Positions 12,524-21,729 of a DNA stretch of 64,000 bases are shown here, piece by piece (position 1 is the stretch's first letter; each line of letters starts with the position of its first letter). The translations under genes and the position numbers were made by a program. Where the stretch lies: positions 124,001 to 188,000 of the forward strand of contig NZ_OMPO01000002.1 in assembly GCF_900292035.1 (NCBI RefSeq), read 5' to 3'. A model generated the notes under the pieces. It made no database searches, was not told the origin of the DNA, and saw nothing but the letters and a program-made list of their open reading frames with translations. This stretch comes from Blastococcus sp. Marseille-P5729. Lineage in GTDB: Bacteria; Actinomycetota; Actinomycetes; Mycobacteriales; Antricoccaceae.

Positions 12524-12907
12524 TTACCGACCAGTAGGGTTGTGACCTTCGTCGTGGCCACCGATCTCGGCGTCCCCCGCGGCCTCGCGCGCCTCCTGCT
12601 CCTCGAGTCGGCGCGCGTGCCGCGCCGCCAGACCGCCGTCCTGCGCCTTGCTGATGTCCAGCAGCGGCGGCGGGCTCGCGGCCTGCTTGTAGACCAGGTA
12701 CACGCCGGCGGCAGCACCGAGCAGGACGCCCATCGGGAACCACCCGACCCAGCCGGTCCATCTGGAGACCAGCCACCCGACGAACCCCCAGAACGCAATC
12801 CCGGAGACCAGCGTGCCGGTCACCGTCCAGCCGTCGTCCATGCCACGGTTGGCCTCACGTTTGGCTGCCGCCCGCTTCGGGTCGTGCCCGTCCCATGAGG
12901 TGCTCAT
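12524..12907 (-). CDS. AtpZ/AtpI-family small membrane protein
   Basis: This 127-residue protein has two membrane helices (about residues 30-48 and 54-71), a Gly-rich turn and a charged tail. It matches the AtpZ/AtpI family encoded ahead of F0F1 operons and linked to c-ring assembly or Mg2+ handling. It lies 15 bp after the AtpI-like gene. A role in ATP synthase assembly is inferred from family and position. Confidence 0.75.
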   Translation of the reverse strand: MSTSWDGHDPKRAAAKREANRGMDDGWTVTGTLVSGIAFWGFVGWLVSRWTGWVGWFPMGVLLGAAAGVYLVYKQAASPPPLLDISKAQDGGLAARHARRLEEQEAREAAGDAEIGGHDEGHNPTGR

Positions 12908-12922
12908 GCGGTTTCTCTCTCG

Positions 12923-13408
12923 CTAGTCATCGGTGCTCTCTGGTGGTCGGTACTCGACGTAGAAGGTCTGCTGCCGGAGCACGAAGCGGACCTGGCTGGC
13001 GAGCCAGACGATGACCCCCGCGAAGATCGCCCAGCCCATCGCCTGCACGTCGACCGGGCCGTCACGCGGCAGCAGTACGAGGACCACCCCGAGCAGCACG
13101 ACCTTGATGGTGAAGGCGACCAAAGCCGCCGGCAGGGTCAGCCGGTCGTCGCGGCGTCCGGCCGCGACCACGACCCAGGTGCTGATCGCGAAGAACAGCG
13201 TGACGATGACCAGCCCGAGCAGCACGCCGAGCACCGCCGGCCATCCCGCGACGAGAAAGCCGACCACGGAGCCGACGGCGGCGAGCATCGCGGTCGTGAC
13301 ATAGCCCGCCCGCAGGTGGCGCATGGTCCAGGCGATCCCGGGTTGCACCGGCTCATCGGGGATGGACAGGTCGGGGACCAACTTCATCAGCCCGTCGAAT
13401 GGCTTCAT
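12923..13408 (-). CDS. AtpI-like ATP synthase accessory membrane protein
   Basis: The 161-residue protein has four predicted helices (around residues 36-50, 55-82, 90-112 and 124-140) and corresponds to the Rv1303-type protein ahead of atpB. Its ATG overlaps the wecA stop as ATGA, so it belongs to the same transcript. AtpI-type proteins help assemble the c ring. The sequence is poorly conserved, so the call leans on position and topology. Confidence 0.75.
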   Translation of the reverse strand: MKPFDGLMKLVPDLSIPDEPVQPGIAWTMRHLRAGYVTTAMLAAVGSVVGFLVAGWPAVLGVLLGLVIVTLFFAISTWVVVAAGRRDDRLTLPAALVAFTIKVVLLGVVLVLLPRDGPVDVQAMGWAIFAGVIVWLASQVRFVLRQQTFYVEYRPPESTDD

Positions 13409-14571
13409 CGTGCCCCTTCGTCATTGCTGGCGTACGCCGTCCGCGGCACGTGCGGCGCGCCGCCGTCGATGCGGCGGCGGATCCGCGGCGTGAACATCAG
13501 GACCGTCGCCACGACCACCATGATCAGCGCGACGACCAGGACGACCGTCCACGAGACGATCGACGAGCCGACTCCCACGAAGGTCAGCAACGCCGTCCAG
13601 ATGTACATGATGATCACGGCGCGGCGCTGCGTGTGCCCGATCTCCAGCAGCCGGTGGTGCAGATGCATCTTGTCCGGCGTCGAGAAGGGGTTGAGGCCCT
13701 TGCGGGTCCGACGGATCACCGCCAGCAGCATGTCCAGCAGCGGGATCGCCAGGACCGCGAACGGCATCAGCAGCGGCATGATGAGCGGGATGGCGGTGCC
13801 GAGGGTCGAGAAGCTCTGGGTGTCCGTGCGTGAGGTCGTGGAGATGGCCGCTGCGGCGAGCACCAGCCCGATCAGCATGGAACCGGAGTCGCCGAGGAAG
13901 ATGCGCGCCGGGTTGAAGTTGTGCGGCAGGAAGCCCAGGCAGGCGCCGGCGAGCACCGCGGTGAGCAGTGCCGGCGAGCTGAACACGTCGTTGTAGCCCT
14001 GCCGTCCGAGCCAGTAGCTGTAGACGAAGAAGCCAAGCGCGGTGATGATCGCGACCCCGGTCAGCAGGCCGTCCAGACCGTCGATGAAGTTCATCGCGTT
14101 CACCGCCGCCACCACGACGAGGGTGGTCAGCAGGAACGAGGTGTTCGGGTCGAGCGACACCGTGCCCAGGCTGGTGCCTGGGATGAAGATGAACGCGAGC
14201 TGGACCCCCAGCAGCACGAGTACGCCGGCGCAGGCGATCTGGCCCACGAGCTTGGTGAGCGGGTCGAGGTCGAATCTGTCGTCCAGTGCTCCGAGCGCGC
14301 CGATCAGGCCGCCGGCAATCAACACTGCGGTGGTCTCCGATGAGTCGGCGAAGGTGCCCTGCAGCCGTGGCAGTGAGTGGGCAACGAACACCCCGGCGCA
14401 CATCCCGACGTACACCCCAAGACCACCCAACCGCGGGATCGGGATGGCGTGGACGTCGCGGTCGCGAACGTCGGGCATCGCACCCCAGCGCACGGCAATC
14501 CAGCGCGCGATCGGCGTGGTCAGGAAGGTCACCACGGCCGCCACGCTCAGGACGAGGAGGTACTCGCGCAC
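13405..14571 (-). CDS. wecA: Undecaprenyl-phosphate N-acetylglucosaminyl 1-phosphate transferase
   Basis: This 388-residue polytopic membrane enzyme of the MraY/WecA family moves a GlcNAc-1-phosphate onto decaprenyl or undecaprenyl phosphate. The acidic motifs AVNAMNFIDGLDGL and RIFLGDSGSMLIG and the His-rich HLHHRLLEIGHTQRRA loop are complete. It corresponds to Rv1302, which starts arabinogalactan linker synthesis in mycobacteria. It begins with GTG and is first in a run leading into the ATP synthase operon. Confidence 0.93.
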   Translation of the reverse strand: MREYLLVLSVAAVVTFLTTPIARWIAVRWGAMPDVRDRDVHAIPIPRLGGLGVYVGMCAGVFVAHSLPRLQGTFADSSETTAVLIAGGLIGALGALDDRFDLDPLTKLVGQIACAGVLVLLGVQLAFIFIPGTSLGTVSLDPNTSFLLTTLVVVAAVNAMNFIDGLDGLLTGVAIITALGFFVYSYWLGRQGYNDVFSSPALLTAVLAGACLGFLPHNFNPARIFLGDSGSMLIGLVLAAAAISTTSRTDTQSFSTLGTAIPLIMPLLMPFAVLAIPLLDMLLAVIRRTRKGLNPFSTPDKMHLHHRLLEIGHTQRRAVIIMYIWTALLTFVGVGSSIVSWTVVLVVALIMVVVATVLMFTPRIRRRIDGGAPHVPRTAYASNDEGAR

Positions 14572-14640
14572 AGTTGCCGCTGCCCTCTCTGCCTGGCGTT
14601 CACTGGGGACTCCACTCTACGGGTGCCGTCGACGCGGCGA

Positions 14641-15291
14641 TCAGACGATCTCCGGCACGACCTCGCGTAGCGCCTCGATGCTCAATGCCCCGGCGCGGAC
14701 GACGCGCGGCGGGGTGATCGTGCAGTCGACGATGGTCGATGGCTGCCCGCCGCGGACCGGGCCGGCGTCGAGGTAGAGCTCGACCGTCCGCCCGAGCTGC
14801 GCCGGTGCCGTGCGGCCGGTCTCGGCGGGTTGTTGACCGTGGCGGTTGGCGCTGGAGACCGCCAGTGGACCGGTGCGTTCCAAGACATCGAGCGCGACGC
14901 GTGAGTCGGGCATGCGGACCGCGACCGTGCCGCCGGCGTCCCCGAGGTCCCACGCGAGGGATGGCGCCGACTCGACGATCACCGTTAGCGCGCCGGGCCA
15001 GAATCGTTCCGTGAGGCGCACCGCCGGCTCGGGCGCGATCGTCACCAGACCGTGCAGCACGCCCGGGTTGGCGACGAGCACCGGGACCGGGTGGTCCCGG
15101 CCGCGACCCTTGGCGATGAGTAGCGCGCTCACCGCAGCCGGAGCGAAGGCGTCGGCCGCGATTCCGTAGACGGTGTCGGTCGGCAGCACGACGAGGCGTC
15201 CGTCGCGCAGGGCCGTCACGGCGTCCTCGATCGCGGCAGCGTACTCGGGCGCCTCGGGGTCGCGCACATCTCGGATGTCGAAGTCGGTCAC
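14641..15291 (-). CDS. L-threonylcarbamoyladenylate synthase (Sua5/YwlC/TsaC family)
   Basis: The 216-residue protein makes threonylcarbamoyl-AMP from Thr, bicarbonate and ATP for t6A modification of ANN-decoding tRNAs. The family signature is seen in VLPTDTVYGIAADAF, KGRGRDHPVPVLV and SSANRHGQQPAETG. The C-terminal Sua5 domain is absent, so it is the short form. It lies between prmC and wecA as in mycobacteria. Start is GTG at 15291. Confidence 0.92.
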   Translation of the reverse strand: MTDFDIRDVRDPEAPEYAAAIEDAVTALRDGRLVVLPTDTVYGIAADAFAPAAVSALLIAKGRGRDHPVPVLVANPGVLHGLVTIAPEPAVRLTERFWPGALTVIVESAPSLAWDLGDAGGTVAVRMPDSRVALDVLERTGPLAVSSANRHGQQPAETGRTAPAQLGRTVELYLDAGPVRGGQPSTIVDCTITPPRVVRAGALSIEALREVVPEIV

Positions 15292-15318
15292 GACAGATCA
15301 TCGTGCCATGATCGGGAG

Positions 15319-16053
15319 ATGGTCGATGTGACTGCCCTCCTCCGCTCCGCCGGCTTCGGCGGCGAGGGAATCGACCTACAGGTCTGCCCGGATCGGGGTT
15401 CCCTGGGCGGCGTCACCCTGGCCGGGTTGATCGCGGACGAGCGCCGTCTGGCCGGTGCGGTCGACGAGTACGCCGATCTGCACCAGCAGCAGTTCGGGCC
15501 CACGGCCCAGCGTCACGTGGCCGCGCTTTGGTTGCTGCAGGACGTCGCCTATGTGCACGCCGTCCTGGCGGCGGGTCTGGTCGAGGCCCACGGCGTGAGC
15601 CTGCTGGCGCCTGCCGACGCGCTGTCGATGGAGCTACCTCGCGACATGTTCTTCGCCGTCCAGCTCGCCACCGATGTCGTCACGACGAGGGTGGCGACGA
15701 ACGACGCCGAGCGCGCGGGGCTCTACCGCGCGGCCCGAGCCCATCTCGGCGACCTGCTCGGCGGGCTGCAGCAACCGATGCGTACACATCTGAAGGCTGG
15801 ATCGCGCTCGTTCTGGGCCTGTGTGACCGACATGGCCACCGGCGCGATCTGCACCGGGGCCGGACGGCGTCCGGCTCGCCTTCAGCCCGCGCTGACCGAG
15901 TTCGACGACGGCACGGGTCCGCTGCTGAGCGGCGAGCGGCTGGTCCCCTCCCCCGCCGGCCCGATCCGGCGGCGGCACGGCTGCTGTCTGCTGTACACCA
16001 TCGAGGGCATGAGCCTGTGCTTCTCCTGCCCCCGGATCCCCGAGACCTCGTAG
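15319..16053 (+). CDS. FhuF-like (2Fe-2S) ferric-siderophore reductase
   Basis: This 244-residue protein ends with RRHGCCLLYTIEGMSLCFSC. The spacing C-C-x10-C-x2-C (Cys222, Cys223, Cys234, Cys237) is exactly the iron-sulfur ligand pattern of FhuF, which reduces ferric siderophores in the cytoplasm. The remainder is moderately conserved. It is inserted on the opposite strand between sua5 and prmC, a position not occupied in M. tuberculosis. CATGAT ends 6 nt before the ATG, though a GGGAG sequence also precedes it. Confidence 0.8.
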   Translation: MVDVTALLRSAGFGGEGIDLQVCPDRGSLGGVTLAGLIADERRLAGAVDEYADLHQQQFGPTAQRHVAALWLLQDVAYVHAVLAAGLVEAHGVSLLAPADALSMELPRDMFFAVQLATDVVTTRVATNDAERAGLYRAARAHLGDLLGGLQQPMRTHLKAGSRSFWACVTDMATGAICTGAGRRPARLQPALTEFDDGTGPLLSGERLVPSPAGPIRRRHGCCLLYTIEGMSLCFSCPRIPETS

Positions 16054-16128
16054 CACACCGCCACGTGCCGGCGGCCCATGACCCAAGCCGGCCAACCTGC
16101 ACCACCGAATCCCGGGGCACGCGAACGA

Positions 16129-16989
16129 TCAGTCGCGGTCGGGAGAGCGGACGGCGCGGACGTGGCGCGGGCGCCCCGTCAGATCGGTGATCGCCGTCGG
16201 CGGCTGGAACATGCCGCTGCCGGCCACGATCGCGAGGACGTCGTCCTGGTGCGACTCGTCGTGCTCGAGCACGATGGTGCCGCCCGGACGCAGCAGGCGA
16301 CCGATCCGCGGCACCAGCGGCCGGATCAGCGCCAGCCCGTCCTCCCCCGCGAACACCGCCGCCCGCGGATCGTGCAGAGCAGTCTCACGATCGACGGCCG
16401 TCCCCTCCGGGACGTACGGCGGGTTGCAGGTCACGAGGTCGGCCGGTGTCGGCAACGCCAGCGACTCGTCGAGCGCGTCCCCGATGAGCACCTCGACCTG
16501 GGGCGTCAGCCGCCGCACGTTGCGGCGCAACCAGCCGCTAGCCCGCTCGGAGAGCTCGACCGCGGTGACCACGGCGTCCGGGCGGCGGGTGGCGATCGCA
16601 ACCGCGATCGCGCCGCTGCCGGTACAGAGGTCGATCACGACCGGATCGGTCACCGTCTCGATCGAGCGCAGGGCCGATTCGACCAGTACCTCGGTCTCAG
16701 GTCGGGGGATGAACACGCCTGGGCCGACCGCGATCTCGAGTCCGAAGAATCCGGTGCTGCCGAGGATGTGCTGTAGCGGCTCGCGCGCTGCGCGCCGAGC
16801 GAGCAGCGCGGCGTACGAGTCGGCCTGGTCTTGATCGAGCTCGCGGGCCATCGGCAGCATGGCCCGAGGGATGTCGAGGACGGCGCCGAGCAGCTCAGCG
16901 GCGTCGTGCTCGGGCGCAGCGATCCCGGCGTCGCGAAGGGCGCGAACGCCCTGCAAGCGCGCCTGATGAGCCGGGCCAGGGTTGATCAA
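16129..16989 (-). CDS. prmC: Release factor glutamine N5-methyltransferase
   Basis: The 286-residue SAM-dependent enzyme methylates the Gln of the GGQ motif in release factors. An N-terminal helical domain precedes the methyltransferase fold with [14 protein letters not shown] and the diagnostic NPPY motif ([10 protein letters not shown]). The start is a TTG that overlaps the prfA stop codon (TTGA), so enzyme and substrate are translationally coupled. No better start is visible. Confidence 0.95.
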   Translation of the reverse strand: MINPGPAHQARLQGVRALRDAGIAAPEHDAAELLGAVLDIPRAMLPMARELDQDQADSYAALLARRAAREPLQHILGSTGFFGLEIAVGPGVFIPRPETEVLVESALRSIETVTDPVVIDLCTGSGAIAVAIATRRPDAVVTAVELSERASGWLRRNVRRLTPQVEVLIGDALDESLALPTPADLVTCNPPYVPEGTAVDRETALHDPRAAVFAGEDGLALIRPLVPRIGRLLRPGGTIVLEHDESHQDDVLAIVAGSGMFQPPTAITDLTGRPRHVRAVRSPDRD

Positions 16990-18068
16990 TCGTCCCGACT
17001 GCTCTTCAGCAGCTCGGCGGTCTCCATGTCGATGAGCGACTCGATCACGGGGTCGAGCTCTCCGTCGAGGACGACGTCGAGGTTATAGGCCTTGAAGCCA
17101 CTGCGATGGTCGGAGATGCGGTTCTCAGGGAAGTTGTAGGTGCGTACCCGTTCGGACCGGTCGACAGTCCGCACCTGGGTCTTGCGCATGTCCGATGCCT
17201 CGGCGTTCGCCTTCTCCTGGGCATCCGCCAGCAACCGAGCCCGCAGGATGCGCATCGCGGACTCCTTGTTCTGCAGCTGGCTCTTCTCGTTCTGGCACGA
17301 GACGACGATGCCGGTCGGCTCGTGGGTGATGCGGACGGCGGAGTCGGTGGTGTTCACCGACTGCCCACCGGGACCTGAGGAGCGGTAGACGTCGATGCGT
17401 AGGTCGTTGGCGTTGATCTCGACGTCGACCTCCTCGGCCTCGGGGTAGACCAGGACGCCGGCGGCGGAGGTATGGATGCGCCCCTGCGACTCGGTGACCG
17501 GCACGCGCTGCACCCGGTGGACGCCGCCCTCGTGCTTGAGCCGCTTCCAGATGCCCTCTTCGGCGCTGGCCTTCGTCTTGATCGCGATCGAGACGTCCTT
17601 GTAGCCGCCGAGGTCGGACAGGGTGGCGTCGATCAGCTCGAACTTCCACTTGTTGCGCTCGGCATACCGCTGGTACATGCGGAACAGGTCGCCGGCGAAC
17701 AGCGCGGACTCCTCGCCGCCCTCGCCGGCCTTGATCTCCATGATGATGTCCTTCTCATCGTTGGGATCGCGCGGTAGCAGCATGGTGCGTAGCTTCTGTT
17801 CCTGGTCTGCGATGCACTCCTCGAGCGCGGTGGCCTCCTCGGCGAAGGCGGCGTCCTCGGCGGCCAGCTCGCGGGCGGTCTCGAGATCTTCCCGCGCGGT
17901 CTCCAGCTCACGCGCAGCGGCGACGATCGGGCCCAGCTGGGAGAACCGCTTGCCGAGCTCACGAGCCTTGGCCTGGTCGGCATGCACCGACGGATCGGCG
18001 AGCTGCTTCTCGATGTCGGCGTACTCGGCGAGCATGTCACCGAGGGTGTCGAGGCCTTCTGCGCTCAT
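16986..18068 (-). CDS. prfA: Peptide chain release factor 1
   Basis: The 360-residue class I release factor recognises UAA and UAG. The catalytic GGQ lies in [17 protein letters not shown], with the preceding codon-recognition domain and C-terminal [13 protein letters not shown] region complete. It is upstream of and overlaps prmC. A strong hairpin separates it from rpmE. Confidence 0.97.
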   Translation of the reverse strand: MSAEGLDTLGDMLAEYADIEKQLADPSVHADQAKARELGKRFSQLGPIVAAARELETAREDLETARELAAEDAAFAEEATALEECIADQEQKLRTMLLPRDPNDEKDIIMEIKAGEGGEESALFAGDLFRMYQRYAERNKWKFELIDATLSDLGGYKDVSIAIKTKASAEEGIWKRLKHEGGVHRVQRVPVTESQGRIHTSAAGVLVYPEAEEVDVEINANDLRIDVYRSSGPGGQSVNTTDSAVRITHEPTGIVVSCQNEKSQLQNKESAMRILRARLLADAQEKANAEASDMRKTQVRTVDRSERVRTYNFPENRISDHRSGFKAYNLDVVLDGELDPVIESLIDMETAELLKSSRDD

Positions 18069-18108
18069 GGTTCTTCCTTCGTGGCGGGGGCGGCGGGCTC
18101 AATGCGAA

Positions 18109-18147
18109 ACGACGCCCTCCGGGACTGCGAGTCCCGGGGGGCGTCGT
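18109..18147 (-). terminator. Hairpin between rpmE and prfA
   Basis: An 18-bp stem (18109-18126 with 18130-18147) with one G-U pair and a 3-base loop lies just after rpmE. It should end rpmE transcription or attenuate read-through into prfA. Confidence 0.8.
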
Positions 18148-18157
18148 CGTGGCAGAG

Positions 18158-18388
18158 CTAGGCGTCGGCCGAAGCCGGCTTCTGACGCTTTCCGAACCGC
18201 TTCTCGAACCGCGCGACGCGGCCGCCGGAGTCGAGGATCTTCTGCTTGCCCGTGTAGAACGGGTGGCAGTTCGAGCAGACCTCGGCGGTGATGACGCCGC
18301 GGGAGACGGTGCTGCGGGTGGTGAACGAGTGGCCGCAGGAGCAGGTGACCTGCGTCTCGACGTACTCCGGGTGGATGTCCTTGCGCAC
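18158..18388 (-). CDS. rpmE: 50S ribosomal protein L31, zinc-binding form
   Basis: This 76-residue bL31 starts [19 protein letters not shown]. Cys16, Cys18, Cys38 and Cys41 form the zinc site, so this is the C-plus paralogue used when zinc is available. It lies between rho and prfA as in other actinobacteria. Confidence 0.96.
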   Translation of the reverse strand: MRKDIHPEYVETQVTCSCGHSFTTRSTVSRGVITAEVCSNCHPFYTGKQKILDSGGRVARFEKRFGKRQKPASADA

Positions 18389-18531
18389 GATTCGCTTCTT
18401 TCGTCAGTGGCCGCCGGGTCGCCGTGCCGAGGCAGGCGTGAACCGGAACCTGAATGTCAACTGATCTAGTGTGCCAGACCAGCGTGGCTGGTGAAACCGC
18501 CGCGGGCTGTGATCTATTCCCGCGGCCGGCC

Positions 18532-20568
18532 TCACCCCTCGTCTGCTCCTGGGGTGCTCTTGGCGATCTGCATGAGGAACTCGGCGTTGTTGGTGGTCTT
18601 CTTCATGCGCGAGATCAGCAGGTCGATCGCCTCGATCGGATCCAGGGCATGCAGAACGCGGCGCAGCTTGATGATGATCGCCAGCTCCTCGCGCGAGAGG
18701 AGGATCTCCTCCTTGCGGGTGCCGGAGGCGTCCACGTCGATCGCCGGGAAGACGCGCTTGTCGGCGATCCGGCGGTCGAGTTTCAGCTCGGCGTTGCCGG
18801 TGCCCTTGAACTCCTCGAAGATGACCGTGTCCATCATCGAGCCGGTCTCGACCAGCGCCGTGGCGATGATCGTCAGCGACCCGCCGTTCTCGATGTTGCG
18901 CGCCGCGCCCAGGAACCGCTTGGGCGGGTAGAGCGCCGTCGAGTCGACGCCGCCGGACAGGATGCGTCCGCTGGTCGGCGCGGCCAGGTTGTAGGCGCGG
19001 CCGAGTCGGGTGATCGAGTCGAGCAGGACGACGACGTCGTGGCCGAGCTCCACCAGGCGCTTGGCGCGCTCGATCGACAGCTCCGCGACCGTGGTGTGGT
19101 CTGTCGGCGGACGGTCGAAGGTCGAGGCGATGACCTCGCCCTTGACCGAGCGCTGCATGTCGGTGACCTCTTCGGGCCGCTCGTCGACCAGCACGACCAT
19201 GAGGTGACACTCGGGGTTGTTGGTGGTGATGGCGTTGGCGATCTGCTGCAGCACCGTGGTCTTGCCGGCCTTGGGCGGCGAGACGACGAGCGCGCGCTGG
19301 CCCTTTCCGATCGGCATGACCAGATCGATGATGCGGGTGGTCAGGATATTCGGCTCGGTCTCCAGCCGCAGTCGCTTCTGCGGGTACAGCGGGGTGAGCT
19401 TGGTGAACTCCGGCCGACTCTTCGACTGCTCGGGCTCCAGGCCGTTGACCGAGTCGAGGCGCACGAGCGCGTTGAACTTCTCACGCCGTTCCCCCTCGCG
19501 CGGGGCCTTGACGGCTCCGGTGATCGCATCGCCGCGACGCAGGCCGTGCTTGCGGACCTGCGATAGCGAGACGTACACGTCGTTGGCGCCGGTGAGATAG
19601 CCGGACGTGCGGACGAAGGCGTAGTTGTCGAGGATGTCGAGGATGCCGGCGATCGGGATCAGGACGTCGTCCTCGGTAACCTGCGGCTCCTCGTATCGGT
19701 CGTTGCCACGCCCGCCGCGGCCACCGCGGTTGTCACGGTCACGGTAGCGGTCACGACCGCGGCGCCGGCGGCGACCGCGGCCGCCGCCGCTGTCGTCATC
19801 ATCGTCGTAGCGATCGCGGTTCCCGCGGTTGTCGTCCCGGTTCCCGCGGTTGTCGTCCCGGTTCCCGCGGTTGTCGTCCCGGTTCCCGCGGTTGTCGTCC
19901 CGGTTCCCGCGGTTGTCGTTGCCGCGGTTGTCGTTGCCGCGGTTGTTGCGATTGTCCCGGTTGTCGTCGCGGTCGCCCGGCTTGTCGTCGCGCTTGTCCT
20001 GACGCTCACCGCGGTTGTCGTCCCGCTTGTCCTGGCGATCGGCGCGCTCTTCGCGCCCGTCGTCCGAGCGGTCCGAAGCGCGGCTCTCGCCGCCACGCCC
20101 GGAGTCGTCGGCACGCCCTGCGTTCCGCTCGCGGCGGTTGTCGTCTCGGCGTCCGCCGCCCTGGCGCTGTCCACCCCGCTGGTCGCTCTGAGGCTCCTCG
20201 GCGGTCGGCTCCGCAGCGCGCTGCGGAGCCCCCTGCTCGGACTGCGCGGCAGGCGAGTCGACGGTGGCCGCATCGGGGCTGGCCGCCGGCGCACCCTGAC
20301 GCGGGGCGCGGGCGGCGCGCGCCGGGGCGGGCGCGTCGGCCTGCGGAGCAGCGGCACCGGCGCTCTGTCCGCCGCCCTGGCGTTCCTTGATTGCGGCGAT
20401 CAGGTCGCCCTTGCGCATCTTGCTGATGCCGGAGATGCCCAGGCCGGCTGCCATCTGCTGCAGCTCCGGCAGGACCATGCCCGACAGGCCGGTGCCGCGA
20501 CGGGCGCGCTTGGCCGGTGCCGCCGTCTCAGATGCGGCAGCGTCCACCTGCTGAGTGGTGTCTGTCAA
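18532..20568 (-). CDS. rho: Transcription termination factor Rho with a long Arg-Gly-Asn-rich insertion
   Basis: The 678-residue RNA helicase terminates transcription. A Rho N-terminal helical domain (about residues 25-70) is followed by roughly 200 low-complexity residues rich in Arg, Asp, Asn and Gly, typical of actinobacterial Rho. The RNA-binding cold-shock-like fold (GILDILDNYAFVRTSGY) follows, then the ATPase core with PPKAGKTTVLQQ and LVDERPEEVTDM. The insertion contains the heptapeptide RGNRDDN in tandem. Such insertions add RNA affinity and phase-separation behaviour in some bacteria. Confidence 0.97.
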   Translation of the reverse strand: MTDTTQQVDAAASETAAPAKRARRGTGLSGMVLPELQQMAAGLGISGISKMRKGDLIAAIKERQGGGQSAGAAAPQADAPAPARAARAPRQGAPAASPDAATVDSPAAQSEQGAPQRAAEPTAEEPQSDQRGGQRQGGGRRDDNRRERNAGRADDSGRGGESRASDRSDDGREERADRQDKRDDNRGERQDKRDDKPGDRDDNRDNRNNRGNDNRGNDNRGNRDDNRGNRDDNRGNRDDNRGNRDDNRGNRDRYDDDDDSGGGRGRRRRRGRDRYRDRDNRGGRGGRGNDRYEEPQVTEDDVLIPIAGILDILDNYAFVRTSGYLTGANDVYVSLSQVRKHGLRRGDAITGAVKAPREGERREKFNALVRLDSVNGLEPEQSKSRPEFTKLTPLYPQKRLRLETEPNILTTRIIDLVMPIGKGQRALVVSPPKAGKTTVLQQIANAITTNNPECHLMVVLVDERPEEVTDMQRSVKGEVIASTFDRPPTDHTTVAELSIERAKRLVELGHDVVVLLDSITRLGRAYNLAAPTSGRILSGGVDSTALYPPKRFLGAARNIENGGSLTIIATALVETGSMMDTVIFEEFKGTGNAELKLDRRIADKRVFPAIDVDASGTRKEEILLSREELAIIIKLRRVLHALDPIEAIDLLISRMKKTTNNAEFLMQIAKSTPGADEG
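19818..19922 (-). repeat. 21-bp in-frame tandem repeat inside rho
   Basis: Five head-to-tail copies of a 21-bp unit (first four exact at 19818-19838, 19839-19859, 19860-19880 and 19881-19901; the fifth differs at its end) encode the heptapeptide RGNRDDN. Two 15-bp relatives encoding RGNDN follow at about 19923-19950. The near-perfect DNA identity suggests recent slippage. Confidence 0.93.
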
Positions 20569-20814
20569 TGGGGATCCTTCCCAGGGGTGGTCGCCGAGGC
20601 CAGCTGCCTGGACGACCCGATTGGCTCACGTGAGCACGGTGTGCGTATGCGGTGCCAGACGTTCTGCGAGGGGGAGAAAGCGTGTGGCGGCCGATAGCCT
20701 GAGCCACGGTCTCATGCGGAAAGACGCACTGCGCGCCGGTAGCGAGCACCGAACGGCTGACAGTTCTAGGGTAGACCCCCCGGAATTCCCGATCAAGACG
20801 GGGTCCCGCGAGGA
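20569..20814. promoter_or_regulatory. Gap between thrB and rho, presumed rho leader/promoter
   Basis: No gene is supported in these 246 bases. A 12-bp perfect palindrome GCTCACGTGAGC lies at 20624-20635, about 56 bp upstream of the rho start. Rho is commonly autoregulated through its own leader, so this is a plausible control region, but no promoter boxes are convincing. Confidence 0.35.
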
Positions 20815-21729
20815 CTACGACGAGGACAACCGCGCGCCGTCGAGGTCTATTCCGACCCGCAGCATCTCAAAACCGCCGTCCGCGGCCGATATCTCGCTGC
20901 GGATCGCAGGATCCTGGTGGTCGCCGGTGACGAACATGATCACGGCGGGCCCGGCTCCGGAGATCGCCGCAGCGATGCCGCGCGCGCGCAGCCGCTCCAT
21001 GAGTGCATAGCTCGTCGAGTAGGCCTCGGCGCGGTAACGCTGGTGGAGATAGTCCTCGGTGGCCGGCAGCAGCAGAGACGGATCACGGGTGAAGGCGTGG
21101 ATGGCCAACGCGGCACGCGAGCTGTTGCGGACGGCGTCGCGATGCGGGACCGTCTCGGGGATCAGCCCGCGCGCCACCTTCGTAGACAGCACAGTCTGCG
21201 GAATCGCCAATATAGCTCGGATCTCGCTGTGCGGATCGAGGTGCGCGACTCCCCAGCGCCCGGCGTCATCCCAGGAGACGTTGAGGCCTCCGTTGATGCA
21301 CGGGGCCACGTTGTCGGGGTGTCCGTCCATGTCGCTTCCGATCTGGACGAGGTCGGCAGTGCTCGTGTCGTGCCCCAGGGTGGCCGCGAACGCCTTGCCG
21401 GTCACGAGCCCGGCGACGATCGCCGAGGCCGACGATCCCAGACCCCGCCCGTGCGGTATCCGGTTCAGGCAGCTCAGCCGGATCGGCGGCACCTCCCAGC
21501 CCTGCTGGGCGAACAGCTCACGCATCGTGGCCAGCACCATGTGCGATCCGTCCCGCGGCAGCGTGTCGGCGCCGACCCCCTCGATCAGAATCTCGTCCGT
21601 GTCGCCCGCCGCCGGCTCGACCGAGACTGTGTCGAAGATCGCCAGCGAGAGCCCCATGCAGTCGAATCCGGGACCGAGATTGGCGGTCGTCGCCGGGATC
21701 TGCGCCGTGACCTTGCGGCCGGGGCGCAT
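20815..21729 (-). CDS. thrB: Homoserine kinase
   Basis: The 304-residue GHMP kinase phosphorylates L-homoserine for threonine synthesis. The substrate/ATP motifs PATTANLGPGFDCMG and IPHGRGLGSSASAIVAG and the C-terminal ISGAGPAVIMF are present. The ATG at 21729 was chosen because it overlaps the thrC stop as TGATG and gives the normal length. An open-frame extension upstream would be antisense-like sequence inside thrC. Confidence 0.96.
   Translation of the reverse strand: MRPGRKVTAQIPATTANLGPGFDCMGLSLAIFDTVSVEPAAGDTDEILIEGVGADTLPRDGSHMVLATMRELFAQQGWEVPPIRLSCLNRIPHGRGLGSSASAIVAGLVTGKAFAATLGHDTSTADLVQIGSDMDGHPDNVAPCINGGLNVSWDDAGRWGVAHLDPHSEIRAILAIPQTVLSTKVARGLIPETVPHRDAVRNSSRAALAIHAFTRDPSLLLPATEDYLHQRYRAEAYSTSYALMERLRARGIAAAISGAGPAVIMFVTGDHQDPAIRSEISAADGGFEMLRVGIDLDGARLSSS

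Noticed and set aside
19800-19960. CRISPR-like array in rho
   Set aside because: The units are 21-bp and head to tail with no spacers, and they encode an in-frame heptapeptide.
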